Assembly: GCF_000013345.1 (NCBI RefSeq)
Contig: NC_007777.1
Span: 5,084,001 to 5,148,000, forward strand
From: Frankia casuarinae
GTDB taxonomy: Bacteria; Actinomycetota; Actinomycetes; Frankiales; Frankiaceae
Length of the DNA: 64,000 bases
Direction of reading: 5' to 3'
Shown here: positions 40,334 through 48,341 of the stretch, in pieces
How the letters are laid out: every line of letters begins with the position of its first letter
Position numbering within the stretch: the stretch's first letter is position 1
The notes under the pieces: generated by a model
Told to the model about the DNA's origin: nothing
The model's input: only the letters and a program-made list of their open reading frames with translations
Database searches by the model: none
Position numbers and translations under genes: made by a program

Positions 40334-40831
40334 TCAGTGCCCGCGCTGGCCCGGGTGGGCGGCCGCACCCGCCGACTCGACCGCGTCTCCCGGTCCGACC
40401 GGACCCGCTGACCTGGCTGGGGCGGTCGTCGGATTACGTAGCCAGGTGATGTCGTCGCGCACGGTCTGGATGGTCCGCTCGGGCGGGGAGAGCTTGCGCA
40501 ACCGCGCCATCGCGAACAGGGCCAGCAGCCCCGCGACGACGAGGTAGAGACCGGCCGTCAGCAGATAGGACCAGAAACGCTCGATGCCGGCCCAGGTGAA
40601 CAGCTCTCCCAGAAAGATCGTGACGGCGATCAGAGCGCAGAACCCGAGGCCGGCCGCCACCGCCAGAAAACCGATTCCGAGCGCAGCCGACACCGCCTGC
40701 TGGGCAAGCTCGGCCTTGGCCAGGTTGATCTCCTGACGAACCAACAACGAGACATCGCGAGTGGCCAGAGCCACCAGCTCACCCAGCGTCGGCTCACGGC
40801 CGTCCCGAGCCTTCCCGGCTGCGATCGACAC
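40334..40831 (-). CDS. Phage holin superfamily III-like membrane protein
   Basis: This 165-residue protein starts at GTG 40831, preceded by GGGAGGACC. The cytoplasmic N-terminus has TLGELVALATRDVSLLVRQE, the usual motif of this family (compare Rv3669), followed by two membrane helices (GIGFLAVAAGLGFCALIAV and YLLTAGLYLVVAGLLALFAM) and a tail with PPERTIQTVRDDITWL. The role is unknown; actinobacterial members are chromosomal, not prophage genes. Confidence 0.88.
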   Translation of the reverse strand: MSIAAGKARDGREPTLGELVALATRDVSLLVRQEINLAKAELAQQAVSAALGIGFLAVAAGLGFCALIAVTIFLGELFTWAGIERFWSYLLTAGLYLVVAGLLALFAMARLRKLSPPERTIQTVRDDITWLRNPTTAPARSAGPVGPGDAVESAGAAAHPGQRGH

Positions 40832-40893
40832 TTCTGGTCCTCCCTCTGGCGGCGACCCGCCCGTGCTGGACGGCGGGACAGTTCGCGCTACCG

Positions 40894-40975
40894 CCCTGAT
40901 CCGACATGCACCCTGATCCGACATGCACCCTGATCCGACATGCACCCTGATCCGACATGCACCCTGATCCGACAG
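40894..40975. repeat. 17-bp tandem repeat, four perfect copies plus a partial
   Basis: CCCTGATCCGACATGCA is repeated head to tail at 40894, 40911, 40928 and 40945, and decays in the fifth copy. It is intergenic. The copies abut, so this is a minisatellite and not a CRISPR array. Confidence 0.92.
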
Positions 40976-41289
40976 GGTCCGAACCGGCGGCGGACCGGGA
41001 GGCCCCACCGGAGGCCATCCGCCCCGGCCCCCTCCGGTCCATACCGTCAATACCCTCCCGGCCGACCGTCCCCCCATCATGACGCGGTCCGCCGCCCCGG
41101 TCCCGCTACGCAGTCTCCCCCGCGCGGAGCCGCCTGGGGGCCCAACGACGCGGCTCAGACCTGTGACTCCTCCTACGGGTCTCACCGTCTTCCCGCTTGG
41201 CCCGGCCCGCCTGGCCTGGACGGTCCGACCCCGCACGGCCCAGCCCGCATGGCCCAGCCCGCATGGCGCGGACGGGTAGCGTGCGAGCT

Positions 41290-42321
41290 GTGAGTCTCCG
41301 CCCGTCTGGAACAATCCTCGCCGCCGATCCACTCGCCCGTGTTGCCGCTCTGCCCGGGGTGCGTGAAGCCGCGGACAGCGCCCGATCCGCGGTGGACACG
41401 CTTCTGCGCCACCGCGTTCTGCGCCGCCAGAGCGCCGAGGTGACCGCGGAGGCATCGTTGCGGGCCGCCCGCGCCTGCGCCGCCCTCGAGGGATACGAGA
41501 TCAGCCTGGACGAGTTGCGGGCGCACCTGGCCCGGTCCGGGCCCGAAGGCGTGCTCCCCGGCCCGGAGGAAACGGACGCGTCGAAGGCCGGAGCGGTCAC
41601 CGACCGCGGTACACGGAACGACGCCGCCATGACCGGATCCGGCCATCCGTTACCTGTCGTCCTCGGCACGGTTCGGCTCTACGCCGAACTGGGCATCCTG
41701 GTTCCGGCCTGGGAGCGGGCACCGCGACAGGCCCTGGCCCGCATGCACGTGCTGCTGGGCCGGGGTTTCGTCCCGGACGACGAGCTCGGTCGTCCGCGGG
41801 CCGATGCCGGCACCCGGGCGATCCTCGACCCGTTGCGGTTGGGCCCGCCTCCCCACTCGGTGGAGACCTCGGTTCGGCTGGATGGCCTGACCGGACTCCT
41901 CGTCGCGCCCACGAGCGCGCCGGCGATCGTGGTGGCCGCCGTGGTGCACGGGGAGCTGCTGGCCCTACGACCGTTCGGCGCCCTCGACGGGGTCATCGCC
42001 CGGGCCGCCGCCCGTCTGGTCCTGATCGGCCGGGGCCTCGATCCCAAGGCACTCACGGCGACCGACGTCGGACATCTCGAGATGGGACAGAACCCGGCGA
42101 GCATCCTGCGGGTGGACCGCGCGGGGGACGCCCACGCCGGAGAGGCCTACGCCGGAGAGGCCTACGCCGGGGACGCCTACGCCGGGTACCGCGAGGCCGC
42201 CGCGGCCTATGTCGGTGGCGGCGCCGACGGCGTGGCCATCTGGGTACGGCACTGCGCGAAGGCCCTGGAACTCGCCGCGCGGGAGTCCCTCGCCGTCTGC
42301 GAGGCGCTCGCCCGAACCTGA
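41290..42321 (+). CDS. Fic-fold-like protein with a degenerate active-site motif
   Basis: This protein has 343 residues from GTG 41290 (VSLRPSGTILAADP); GTG 41281 and ATG 41263 are alternatives, and none has a good ribosome site. The region GELLALRPFGALDGVIARAA resembles the Fic motif HPFxxGNGRxxR, but His is replaced by Arg and GNGR is lost. The helical N-terminal half (RHRVLRRQSAEVTAEASLRA) also resembles Fic proteins. If so, AMP transfer is unlikely. A 15-bp repeat yields (D/E)AYAG four times near residue 285. Actinobacteria carry such a gene next to the tad locus. Confidence 0.65.
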   Translation: MSLRPSGTILAADPLARVAALPGVREAADSARSAVDTLLRHRVLRRQSAEVTAEASLRAARACAALEGYEISLDELRAHLARSGPEGVLPGPEETDASKAGAVTDRGTRNDAAMTGSGHPLPVVLGTVRLYAELGILVPAWERAPRQALARMHVLLGRGFVPDDELGRPRADAGTRAILDPLRLGPPPHSVETSVRLDGLTGLLVAPTSAPAIVVAAVVHGELLALRPFGALDGVIARAAARLVLIGRGLDPKALTATDVGHLEMGQNPASILRVDRAGDAHAGEAYAGEAYAGDAYAGYREAAAAYVGGGADGVAIWVRHCAKALELAARESLAVCEALART

Positions 42322-42421
42322 TCCACACTTACGGAGCGATTGACGCACCTGACGGATCCGCTGCAGGGATGGACCACAACGAACCTGCCCGTATGAACCA
42401 CTCGGTGCGGACCCCTGCGTG

Positions 42422-42456
42422 GGCTGCCGCCCCCTCCTGCCACGTGGGCGGCAGCC
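42422..42456 (+). ncRNA. Candidate 6C RNA (C-rich hairpin) before the tad locus
   Basis: GGCTGCCGCC (42422-42431) pairs perfectly with GGCGGCAGCC (42447-42456) across a loop beginning CCCTCC. Together with the arm this gives a CCCCCTCC tract. 6C RNAs of actinobacteria have C-rich hairpins and lie beside CpaE/pilus genes (B11 of M. tuberculosis is next to Rv3660c). The location fits. The second C-rich loop of the consensus is not evident, so the call is tentative and the ends are unknown. Confidence 0.42.
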
Positions 42457-42519
42457 ACGCGTTCCCGGCCTGCGGCCTCGGCAGGTCTCGGCAGGTCGAA
42501 ACCTCCATCAGAACATCTT

Positions 42520-42554
42520 CAGGCCCTGTGGAGGGCGGTCATCCACAGGGCCTG
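42520..42554 (+). terminator. Perfect 13-bp hairpin 55 bp before the tad operon
   Basis: CAGGCCCTGTGGA (42520-42532), a 9-nt loop and TCCACAGGGCCTG (42542-42554). It could end the upstream gene or a small RNA, or act in the 5' leader of the pilus operon. No U-run follows. Confidence 0.7.
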
Positions 42555-42609
42555 TCCCGGCGCATGGTGAGACCACGTCTTCCCCGACCCCGATGGGAAC
42601 GAGGCCGCC

Positions 42610-43818
42610 ATGTCCCCTGCTCCGCCCCTGCTGACCGCCGCGGAGAACCACGGTCCGGTCGTACGCCCGCTCATCGTCACCGCCATTCCCGACCTGCTCG
42701 ACGATCTGTTGCGGCTTGCGGCGGCCGCCGGTGTGTCGATGACGGTCGCCGCCGAGATGAGCGCGGTGCGCCGCAACTGGACGTCGGCTCCCCTGGTCAT
42801 CGTCGGAATGGACGAGGTCGAGCCGTGCATCGCGGCCACGCTGCCCGATCGACGGCATGTAGTCCTGGTCGGGGGACACGTCGACGACGGCCGGGTGTGG
42901 GACGCCTCCGTGCGCATCGGCGCCGATCACGTGGTCTTCCTTCCCGAAGCCGAGCCCTGGCTGGTCGACCTCCTCAGCGATCTCGACGGCCTCGATCGGC
43001 ATCGTTCGGTGACGCTGGGCATCATCGGCGGCCGCGGCGGGACGGGAGCCTCCACCTTGGCCGTCTCGCTGGCCCTGGCCGGGCTGAGGCACGACCTGCG
43101 CACGATGCTGATCGACGCGGATCCGCACGGTGGCGGGCTCGCCCCCGCCTTCACCCGCCTCGTGCCGTCCATGTCCGGTGCCTTCCCTGGCGGGGAGACC
43201 TCCAGTCTGGCGCCGCTGTTTCCCACGCGCCACGACCAGCATGACCAGATGGACGGGAGCGGCCCGGTCGGACCGATCGCCTGGTCCGACCGGCTGCCCC
43301 GCCGGGGTGACCTCTCCGTGGTGTCCTGGGATCCCGCCGTCAGCCCAGCCGTTCCCCCGGCGACGATGGCCACCCTGCTCGCGACCGCTCGTTGCACGTC
43401 CGACCTGGTGATCCTGGATCTCCCCGGCCGAGGGAATCCGGCGGCCACCGCAGTCGACGCGGGCACCACCGTGGCCCTGCGGACCTGCCAGACGGTGCTG
43501 ATCGTCACGCCCGCGGACCTGCCGTCGATCGTGGCGGCCGAACGTGTCTGCTCGGCCGCCATCCGCCGGTCCGCCGATGTGCGCGCCGTCGTCCGGCTGC
43601 ACCCGTCCGACCGCCTCACCCCGGAGGCAATCGCCACGATGCTCGGCGTGCCACTGGCCGGGGTGATCAGCAGCCGACGGCACCGTTCGGTTCCCACTCG
43701 CGACCGCTACGGCGGCTCAGCCGACAGGAACACCATCGATCGCCTCAGCGAGGAGCTGCTGACCCGCCTCTGCGTTCTCGGGCCACGGGTGTGGCCCGAT
43801 CCGGAGGCCTGGTCATGA
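42610..43818 (+). CDS. CpaE/Ssd-type MinD-like ATPase of the tad locus
   Basis: This 402-residue protein has a receiver-like N-terminal domain (PLIVTAIPDLLDDLLRLAAA) and a ParA/MinD fold. The deviant Walker A reads GGRGGTGASTLAVSLA, with Ala where the catalytic Lys after TG is usual, and the switch is LIDADPHGGG. Homologue Rv3660c (Ssd) affects septum placement; CpaE localises pilus secretion. It is the first gene of the tad operon and overlaps tadA by ATGA. Confidence 0.9.
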   Translation: MSPAPPLLTAAENHGPVVRPLIVTAIPDLLDDLLRLAAAAGVSMTVAAEMSAVRRNWTSAPLVIVGMDEVEPCIAATLPDRRHVVLVGGHVDDGRVWDASVRIGADHVVFLPEAEPWLVDLLSDLDGLDRHRSVTLGIIGGRGGTGASTLAVSLALAGLRHDLRTMLIDADPHGGGLAPAFTRLVPSMSGAFPGGETSSLAPLFPTRHDQHDQMDGSGPVGPIAWSDRLPRRGDLSVVSWDPAVSPAVPPATMATLLATARCTSDLVILDLPGRGNPAATAVDAGTTVALRTCQTVLIVTPADLPSIVAAERVCSAAIRRSADVRAVVRLHPSDRLTPEAIATMLGVPLAGVISSRRHRSVPTRDRYGGSADRNTIDRLSEELLTRLCVLGPRVWPDPEAWS

Positions 43819-45083
43819 CCGGGCTCGGCGAGCGACGCAGGTCCCCATTCCCCGCCACAGGTCACACGGCCTCACCGGCTGCCCGAGCGGCCGCGAGGCC
43901 CGCGGTCTCCACACGATCTTCACCGCCGTCCGCAATTCCATCGGAACCGCTCGAACCGTCAGAACCGCTCGAACCGTCAGAACCGGTGACCGCACCCGCG
44001 GAGCCGCCCGGAGCCGGCCCGCTGGATCCCCTCCTCGCTGATCCGCACGTCACCGATGTCCTGGTCAACGGGCCCGGTGAGGTCTGGGTGGAACGCCGGG
44101 GCCGGCTCATCCGTACCTCGGTCGCGTTCGCGGACGAGGAAGCGGTGCGGCGCCTGGCCGTTCGTCTCGCCGCGACGGCCGGGCGGCGCCTGGACGCCGC
44201 GATGCCCTTCGCTGACGTGCAACTGCGCGACGGAACCCGGTTGCACGCGGTTCTGGCACCGATCGCGGTGCAGGGTACGTGCCTGTCGCTGCGACGGACC
44301 CGGCGTCGCCCCTTCACCTTCGACGAACTCGTGCTCGCCGGAACAATGAGCCCGGCGGTGGCGGGCGTGCTGCACGCGGTCCTGAGCGCCCGACTTGCGA
44401 TCGTGGTGACCGGGGGCACCGGCTCGGGCAAGAGCACACTGCTTGCCGCACTACTGGGAGCGGTGCGCCCCGACGAACGGATCGTGCTGGTGGAGGACAC
44501 CGCCGAGCTCGTCATGGACCGTCCGGGGATGGTGCGGCTCGAGGCCCGCCCGCCGAACATCGAGGGCGCTGGCGAGGTGACCCAGCGCGATCTGGTCCGC
44601 CAGGCGCTGCGCATGCGCCCGGATCGGCTGGTGCTCGGCGAGGTCCGCGGCCCCGAGGTGCTCGATCTCCTCGTCGCCCTCAACACCGGTCACGAGGGCG
44701 GGCTGAGCACCGTGCACGCCAACGACACCAGTGCGCTGCCCACCCGCCTGGAGGCTCTCGCCGCCCTTGCCGGGCTGTCCCGCCCCGCGGTCCACAGCCA
44801 TATCGCGGCAGCGCTCCACACCGCCGTTCATCTTTGCCGGGAGGCCGACGGCCGCCGTCGGGTCTGCGCGATCGGGGTGTTCCGCCAGACGGACAGCGGA
44901 CTGGTTCAGGTCGTGCCGGCCCTGGTCGTTCCTGCCGCACCTTCCCGGAACGGGCCAGCCCTGCGCGCCTGCGACCCGACGCCGGCGGAGGGCCTGCCGA
45001 TCCTGCGTGACCTGCTGGACGTGCGCGGTGTCTCGCTTCCAGCCCTGGTTGACGCCGGGTCGCAGGTGCGGAGGCGAGCATGA
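43815..45083 (+). CDS. tadA: Tad secretion ATPase TadA/CpaF
   Basis: This 422-residue hexameric ATPase drives Flp pilus assembly. ATG 43815 overlaps the previous stop. A disordered N-terminus with (EPLEPS) repeats (about residues 42-55) precedes the domain starting LLADPHVTDVLVNGPGEVWV. Walker A is TGGTGSGKSTLLAAL, the Asp box includes VLVEDTAEL, Walker B is LVLGEVRGPEVLDLL, and the His box includes GGLSTVHAND. It ends in a 4-base overlap with the next gene. Confidence 0.95.
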   Translation: MTGLGERRRSPFPATGHTASPAARAAARPAVSTRSSPPSAIPSEPLEPSEPLEPSEPVTAPAEPPGAGPLDPLLADPHVTDVLVNGPGEVWVERRGRLIRTSVAFADEEAVRRLAVRLAATAGRRLDAAMPFADVQLRDGTRLHAVLAPIAVQGTCLSLRRTRRRPFTFDELVLAGTMSPAVAGVLHAVLSARLAIVVTGGTGSGKSTLLAALLGAVRPDERIVLVEDTAELVMDRPGMVRLEARPPNIEGAGEVTQRDLVRQALRMRPDRLVLGEVRGPEVLDLLVALNTGHEGGLSTVHANDTSALPTRLEALAALAGLSRPAVHSHIAAALHTAVHLCREADGRRRVCAIGVFRQTDSGLVQVVPALVVPAAPSRNGPALRACDPTPAEGLPILRDLLDVRGVSLPALVDAGSQVRRRA

Positions 45084-46426
45084 CCGTACTCGAGCGCGTG
45101 GGGACCGTCCCGGCAACCATCGCAGTCACCCGGCCGAGGACCGGAACCATGATCGGTTCAGGAATCGGCCTGGTCCTCGGTGCCGTCCTGCTCACGCTGA
45201 CCTCCGGACCGGTGGCTGCGGGCGTCATGGCCGTGCTGCTCTGCTGTCTCGCCCGGGCGCGACGGCGGTCACTGGAGCGGCGCAGGCAGGTGGCGGTCCG
45301 CCAGTCCGCGGAAGACCTCCTCGCCGCGTTCGCGGCCGAGCTCGACGCCGGCGCACCCCAGCTCGAGGCCCTACGCCGGGCGGCGGGCGGCATCGACGAA
45401 CTCGTTGCGGCACCGGCGGGACGATCGGCGTGGCTGCCCATCGACCAGCTCGGTGCCGCGCTCGACCGGACGGAGGAGCCCGGTGCGTTGTTGTGCCGCA
45501 GTGAGGCGTCATCACTGCGGCAGCTCGGAGTCGCCTACCAGGTCTGCGCGGCCGTCGGCGCAAGGCTGGCGCCCGTCGCGACGATGCTCGCGGCGGTCGC
45601 CCGCGCCGACGCGGTGCGGGCGGGCGAGCTGACCTCGGCACTGGCCGGGCCCCGGTCATCCGGACGGCTGGTGGCCTCGCTTCCGCTGGCCGGAATCGTC
45701 CTGGGGTCGCTCGCGGGAGCAGCGCCGATTGCGGTGCTGCTGGGCACGCCGGCGGGGATCGGATGCCTGCTCGTGGGCGGGCTCGCCGACCTGGTCGGAG
45801 TCCGCTGGCTTCGCCGCTTGGCGGACGGCGTGGAGCGACGGGGAGAGCCGGTGGCCGTGGATGCAACGGGCCTCGCGCCCCCGACCTCCGCCGTGGCGGG
45901 GCACAACCGGTTCCTCGCCGACTTTCCCCTGGCCCTGGACCTGATCGCGGCGTGTCTACGCAGCGGGGAAACCATTATGTCGGCGGCGCGGGCCGTCGGC
46001 GCCGCCACCGGTGGCGTGTTGGGCGCGGAACTGTGCTCCGTGGGCGATGCACTCGCGGCGGGCGCCACGGTGGGCGCCGCATGCGAGCGACTGGTGGCCG
46101 CGAGTCATGCTCCCCGACTCACCGACCGGTTGCCCGGATGGGCTCGCCGCGGCCGCGTGACGCCGCCGTCCCGGCGGGCCAGGATGGTGCGGGCAGCGAT
46201 CATGGCGCTCGATCGCGCGGAGATGTCCGGGGCGAAGCTCGCCGCCACTCTCACCCGACTGGCCGATCGTGCCAGGGACGAAGCCCACGCGGAGAGCATC
46301 GCCGCGGCTCGTCGGGCAGGTGTCCTGGCGGTCGCGCCCCTGGGCCTGTGCTTCCTTCCCGCCTTTCTCCTGCTCGGAGTGGTCCCCATGGTCCTCGGAT
46401 CCGTCCCCGCGCTGTTGCCGGCCTGA
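45080..46426 (+). CDS. TadB-TadC fusion, pilus inner-membrane platform
   Basis: This 448-residue protein carries two T2SSF-type halves: a TadB-like half with membrane segments at about 25-60 and 195-240 and a helical cytoplasmic domain between, and a TadC-like half starting at FLADFPLALDLIAACLRSGE and ending in a C-terminal membrane helix. In M. tuberculosis these are separate genes (Rv3658c, Rv3657c). No stop or ribosome site separates them here, so the fusion looks real. It forms the platform with TadA. Confidence 0.85.
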   Translation: MTVLERVGTVPATIAVTRPRTGTMIGSGIGLVLGAVLLTLTSGPVAAGVMAVLLCCLARARRRSLERRRQVAVRQSAEDLLAAFAAELDAGAPQLEALRRAAGGIDELVAAPAGRSAWLPIDQLGAALDRTEEPGALLCRSEASSLRQLGVAYQVCAAVGARLAPVATMLAAVARADAVRAGELTSALAGPRSSGRLVASLPLAGIVLGSLAGAAPIAVLLGTPAGIGCLLVGGLADLVGVRWLRRLADGVERRGEPVAVDATGLAPPTSAVAGHNRFLADFPLALDLIAACLRSGETIMSAARAVGAATGGVLGAELCSVGDALAAGATVGAACERLVAASHAPRLTDRLPGWARRGRVTPPSRRARMVRAAIMALDRAEMSGAKLAATLTRLADRARDEAHAESIAAARRAGVLAVAPLGLCFLPAFLLLGVVPMVLGSVPALLPA

Positions 46427-46519
46427 AGTCCCGATCATCCAGCTGCCACCGCGGCGCCAAGCGCCCAGGTCTGACCCATCGCTCGATCCCGATCCTCCCC
46501 CGTCCCGGAGGTAGTTCTC

Positions 46520-46762
46520 ATGTTCCTGGCAGCCCGCTCCTCGTGCCGACGCCTGTCGCGATGGCCGGTGTCCCGGCGGCTTCTCAGCGTGTGGCGCCCG
46601 GCCGTCCAGGCCCGCGACCACGGCATGTCCACCGCCGAGTACGCGGTCGGCACGCTTGCGGCCGTGGCGTTCGCCGGCGTCCTCTACGCGGTGGTATCGA
46701 GCTCCGCGACCCGGTCGCTGGTCTCCTCGGTGGTGCAGCGCGCGCTGACCGTGGCGTTCTGA
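46520..46762 (+). CDS. Flp-like prepilin (DUF4244)
   Basis: This 80-residue protein follows a GGAGG site. A basic N-terminus is followed by RDHGMSTAEYAVGTLAAVAF: cleavage after Gly would leave a mature pilin with Glu at position 5, as in type IV/Flp prepilins, and the hydrophobic assembly helix continues (AGVLYAVVSS). It is the probable pilus subunit of this locus (compare Rv3656c). A prepilin peptidase is not in the window. Confidence 0.9.
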   Translation: MFLAARSSCRRLSRWPVSRRLLSVWRPAVQARDHGMSTAEYAVGTLAAVAFAGVLYAVVSSSATRSLVSSVVQRALTVAF

Positions 46763-46773
46763 GCGCGGCCGTG

Positions 46774-47235
46774 ATGCCTGTGCGCTCCTCCCAGCGGCCG
46801 CCGCGGCCGGTGACCCACCGACGTGGGAGATCCGTCCGCGGGTCGGACCGCGGCCAGGCCACCGCCGAGCTCGCGATTGGCCTGCCCTCACTGTTCGTCG
46901 TCTTCTTCCTGGCTGCCTGGATGCTCGGTGCCGTCGCGGCCCAGACCCGATGCGCCGACGCGGCACGCATCGGCGCCCGCCTGGCCGCCAGGGGGGAGCC
47001 GGATTCGGCCGTGCACACCATGGTGATCCAGGCGGCACCCGTCGGCTCCACCGTGACGCTGCACCGCGGCGCGGGTCGGCTCGAGGTACAGGTGTCGGTG
47101 CACGTCGGTGGCATCGGCGTCAGCCGGCTGGTTCCCGGCATCGAGGTGGCGGCGCGGGCCGTCACCCCCGTCGAGGCGACGGTCGATCTTCCGTCCGATG
47201 CCCCCACCGGATGCCCGGCCCGGATGGTGCCGTGA
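46774..47235 (+). CDS. TadE-like minor pilin
   Basis: This 153-residue protein starts at ATG 46774 (GTG 46771 also possible). Family motif: RGQATAELAIGLPSLFVVFF, followed by AAQTRCADAARIGARLAARG. One N-terminal membrane helix and a beta-rich outer domain are expected of minor pseudopilins. Its stop is overlapped by the GTG of the next gene (GTGA). Confidence 0.9.
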   Translation: MPVRSSQRPPRPVTHRRGRSVRGSDRGQATAELAIGLPSLFVVFFLAAWMLGAVAAQTRCADAARIGARLAARGEPDSAVHTMVIQAAPVGSTVTLHRGAGRLEVQVSVHVGGIGVSRLVPGIEVAARAVTPVEATVDLPSDAPTGCPARMVP

Positions 47236-48155
47236 GCGGGGCGCGCCGGCTGAGGACGCTGCCGACCGTCAAGCCGGGGGTAGCGCCGTCCGTCGCGGCC
47301 CCCGATGCGGGGTCCGCGACGGTATGGCTGCTGGCCGTCCTGTTCGCGCTGCTCTCGCTGGTGAGCGTCGCGTTCACCGTGACGGTGATCAGCGCGGTCC
47401 GGCAGCGGGCCGCTGGAGCGGCGGATCTCGCCGCCCTCGCGGCCGCTGCGATGCCGCCCGCCGACCAGCGGACGGTGTGCGCGCGGGCCGACGAGGTCAG
47501 CGCAGCCAACGGGGCGCGGCTGGCAGCCTGCCGGGTCGACGGCAACGCCGTCGAGGTGACGGTCCTCGCGCGCCTACCGGCGGTACTCGGCCCGCTCCCG
47601 GAGCTGTCCGCCCGCGCCCGTGCCGGGCCGTGGGGAGGAGCGGAGGGTGTCTACTTCCCGGTCGGCGTGGACGACCCGGTTCCGGAACGGACGCCCTCGC
47701 GAGGTTGGGCGGCGCCGCTCGCCGCATCACCGCCACTGTCACGGCGCCGCAGATCAGCGACGCGGGCGACGATCCGGTCGCCCCGGTGGGGATGGGTGAT
47801 GATCTGGCCCGAGGACGCCGCGGTGGGGACGGCCGCGGGCATCGGAGCGGCCGCCGGGCGCGCCTCGGGCGGGGCCGTCCGGGTTCGCGCCCCGCCGGTG
47901 GCGGCTTCGACGGACCGGGGGCCGCCGGTGGCGGGCGCGGGCGGAGCGGCCGGCGCGGCCGGCGCGGAACGCACCAGCGCCTCCATCTCCCGGGCGCGCT
48001 GGCGTTCCATCCGGTGGCGGCGGCGATCCCGCGCGAGGCCCTGCAGGAAGAGCTGCACGCCGGCCGCTACCAGCACTCCCGTGGCCAGGCCGAGGACGAA
48101 CAGGCCCCAGGTGTCGAACGAGAGTATCTGTCCCATGATCAGGACTTCGGTGTGA
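47232..48155 (+). CDS. TadG/Rv3654c-like pilus-associated protein with an unusual long tail
   Basis: The first ~130 residues fit the family: DAGSATVWLLAVLFALLSLV (membrane helix) then RQRAAGAADLAALAAAA. Family members end near ARARAGP, about 47625. Here the frame stays open to 48155, adding about 175 Arg/Ala/Pro/Gly-rich residues antisense to the gene at 47651-48247. The tail may be a GC-driven run-on or a lost stop codon. The N-terminal part is well supported, the 3' end is not. Confidence 0.7.
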   Translation: MSGARRLRTLPTVKPGVAPSVAAPDAGSATVWLLAVLFALLSLVSVAFTVTVISAVRQRAAGAADLAALAAAAMPPADQRTVCARADEVSAANGARLAACRVDGNAVEVTVLARLPAVLGPLPELSARARAGPWGGAEGVYFPVGVDDPVPERTPSRGWAAPLAASPPLSRRRRSATRATIRSPRWGWVMIWPEDAAVGTAAGIGAAAGRASGGAVRVRAPPVAASTDRGPPVAGAGGAAGAAGAERTSASISRARWRSIRWRRRSRARPCRKSCTPAATSTPVARPRTNRPQVSNESICPMIRTSV

Positions 48156-48247
48156 CCGCTGTTCTCCAACACGAGATCCGCGGTGAGAACTCCAGCCACC
48201 AGCAACAGCACGACACCGACGGTTACCACCGAGACCTCCAGAACCAT
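47651..48247 (-). CDS. Two-helix membrane protein, LapA-like
   Basis: This 198-residue protein starts at ATG 48247 (MVLEVSVVTVGVVLLLVAGV); the frame is open 30 codons upstream. Two membrane helices (about 4-24 and 45-65, WGLFVLGLATGVLVAAGVQL) with a short polar loop are followed by a basic stretch RDRRRHRMERQRAREMEALV, as in LapA/DUF1049-like proteins. The remaining ~110 residues are Ala/Pro/Gly/Arg-rich and overlap the tadG tail on the other strand. Confidence 0.65.
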   Translation of the reverse strand: MVLEVSVVTVGVVLLLVAGVLTADLVLENSGHTEVLIMGQILSFDTWGLFVLGLATGVLVAAGVQLFLQGLARDRRRHRMERQRAREMEALVRSAPAAPAAPPAPATGGPRSVEAATGGARTRTAPPEARPAAAPMPAAVPTAASSGQIITHPHRGDRIVARVADLRRRDSGGDAASGAAQPREGVRSGTGSSTPTGK

Positions 48248-48341
48248 GGACGTTGGTATAAACGACGGAGAAAAGCCGATCTGGTCGACATACCCGGGTC
48301 CGGTCGCGGGGGAACCACGCCGCGGCGAAGTGGTCACGGGG

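Noticed and set aside
40894-40975. CRISPR array
   Set aside because: Units of 17 bp abut with no spacers and no cas genes are present.
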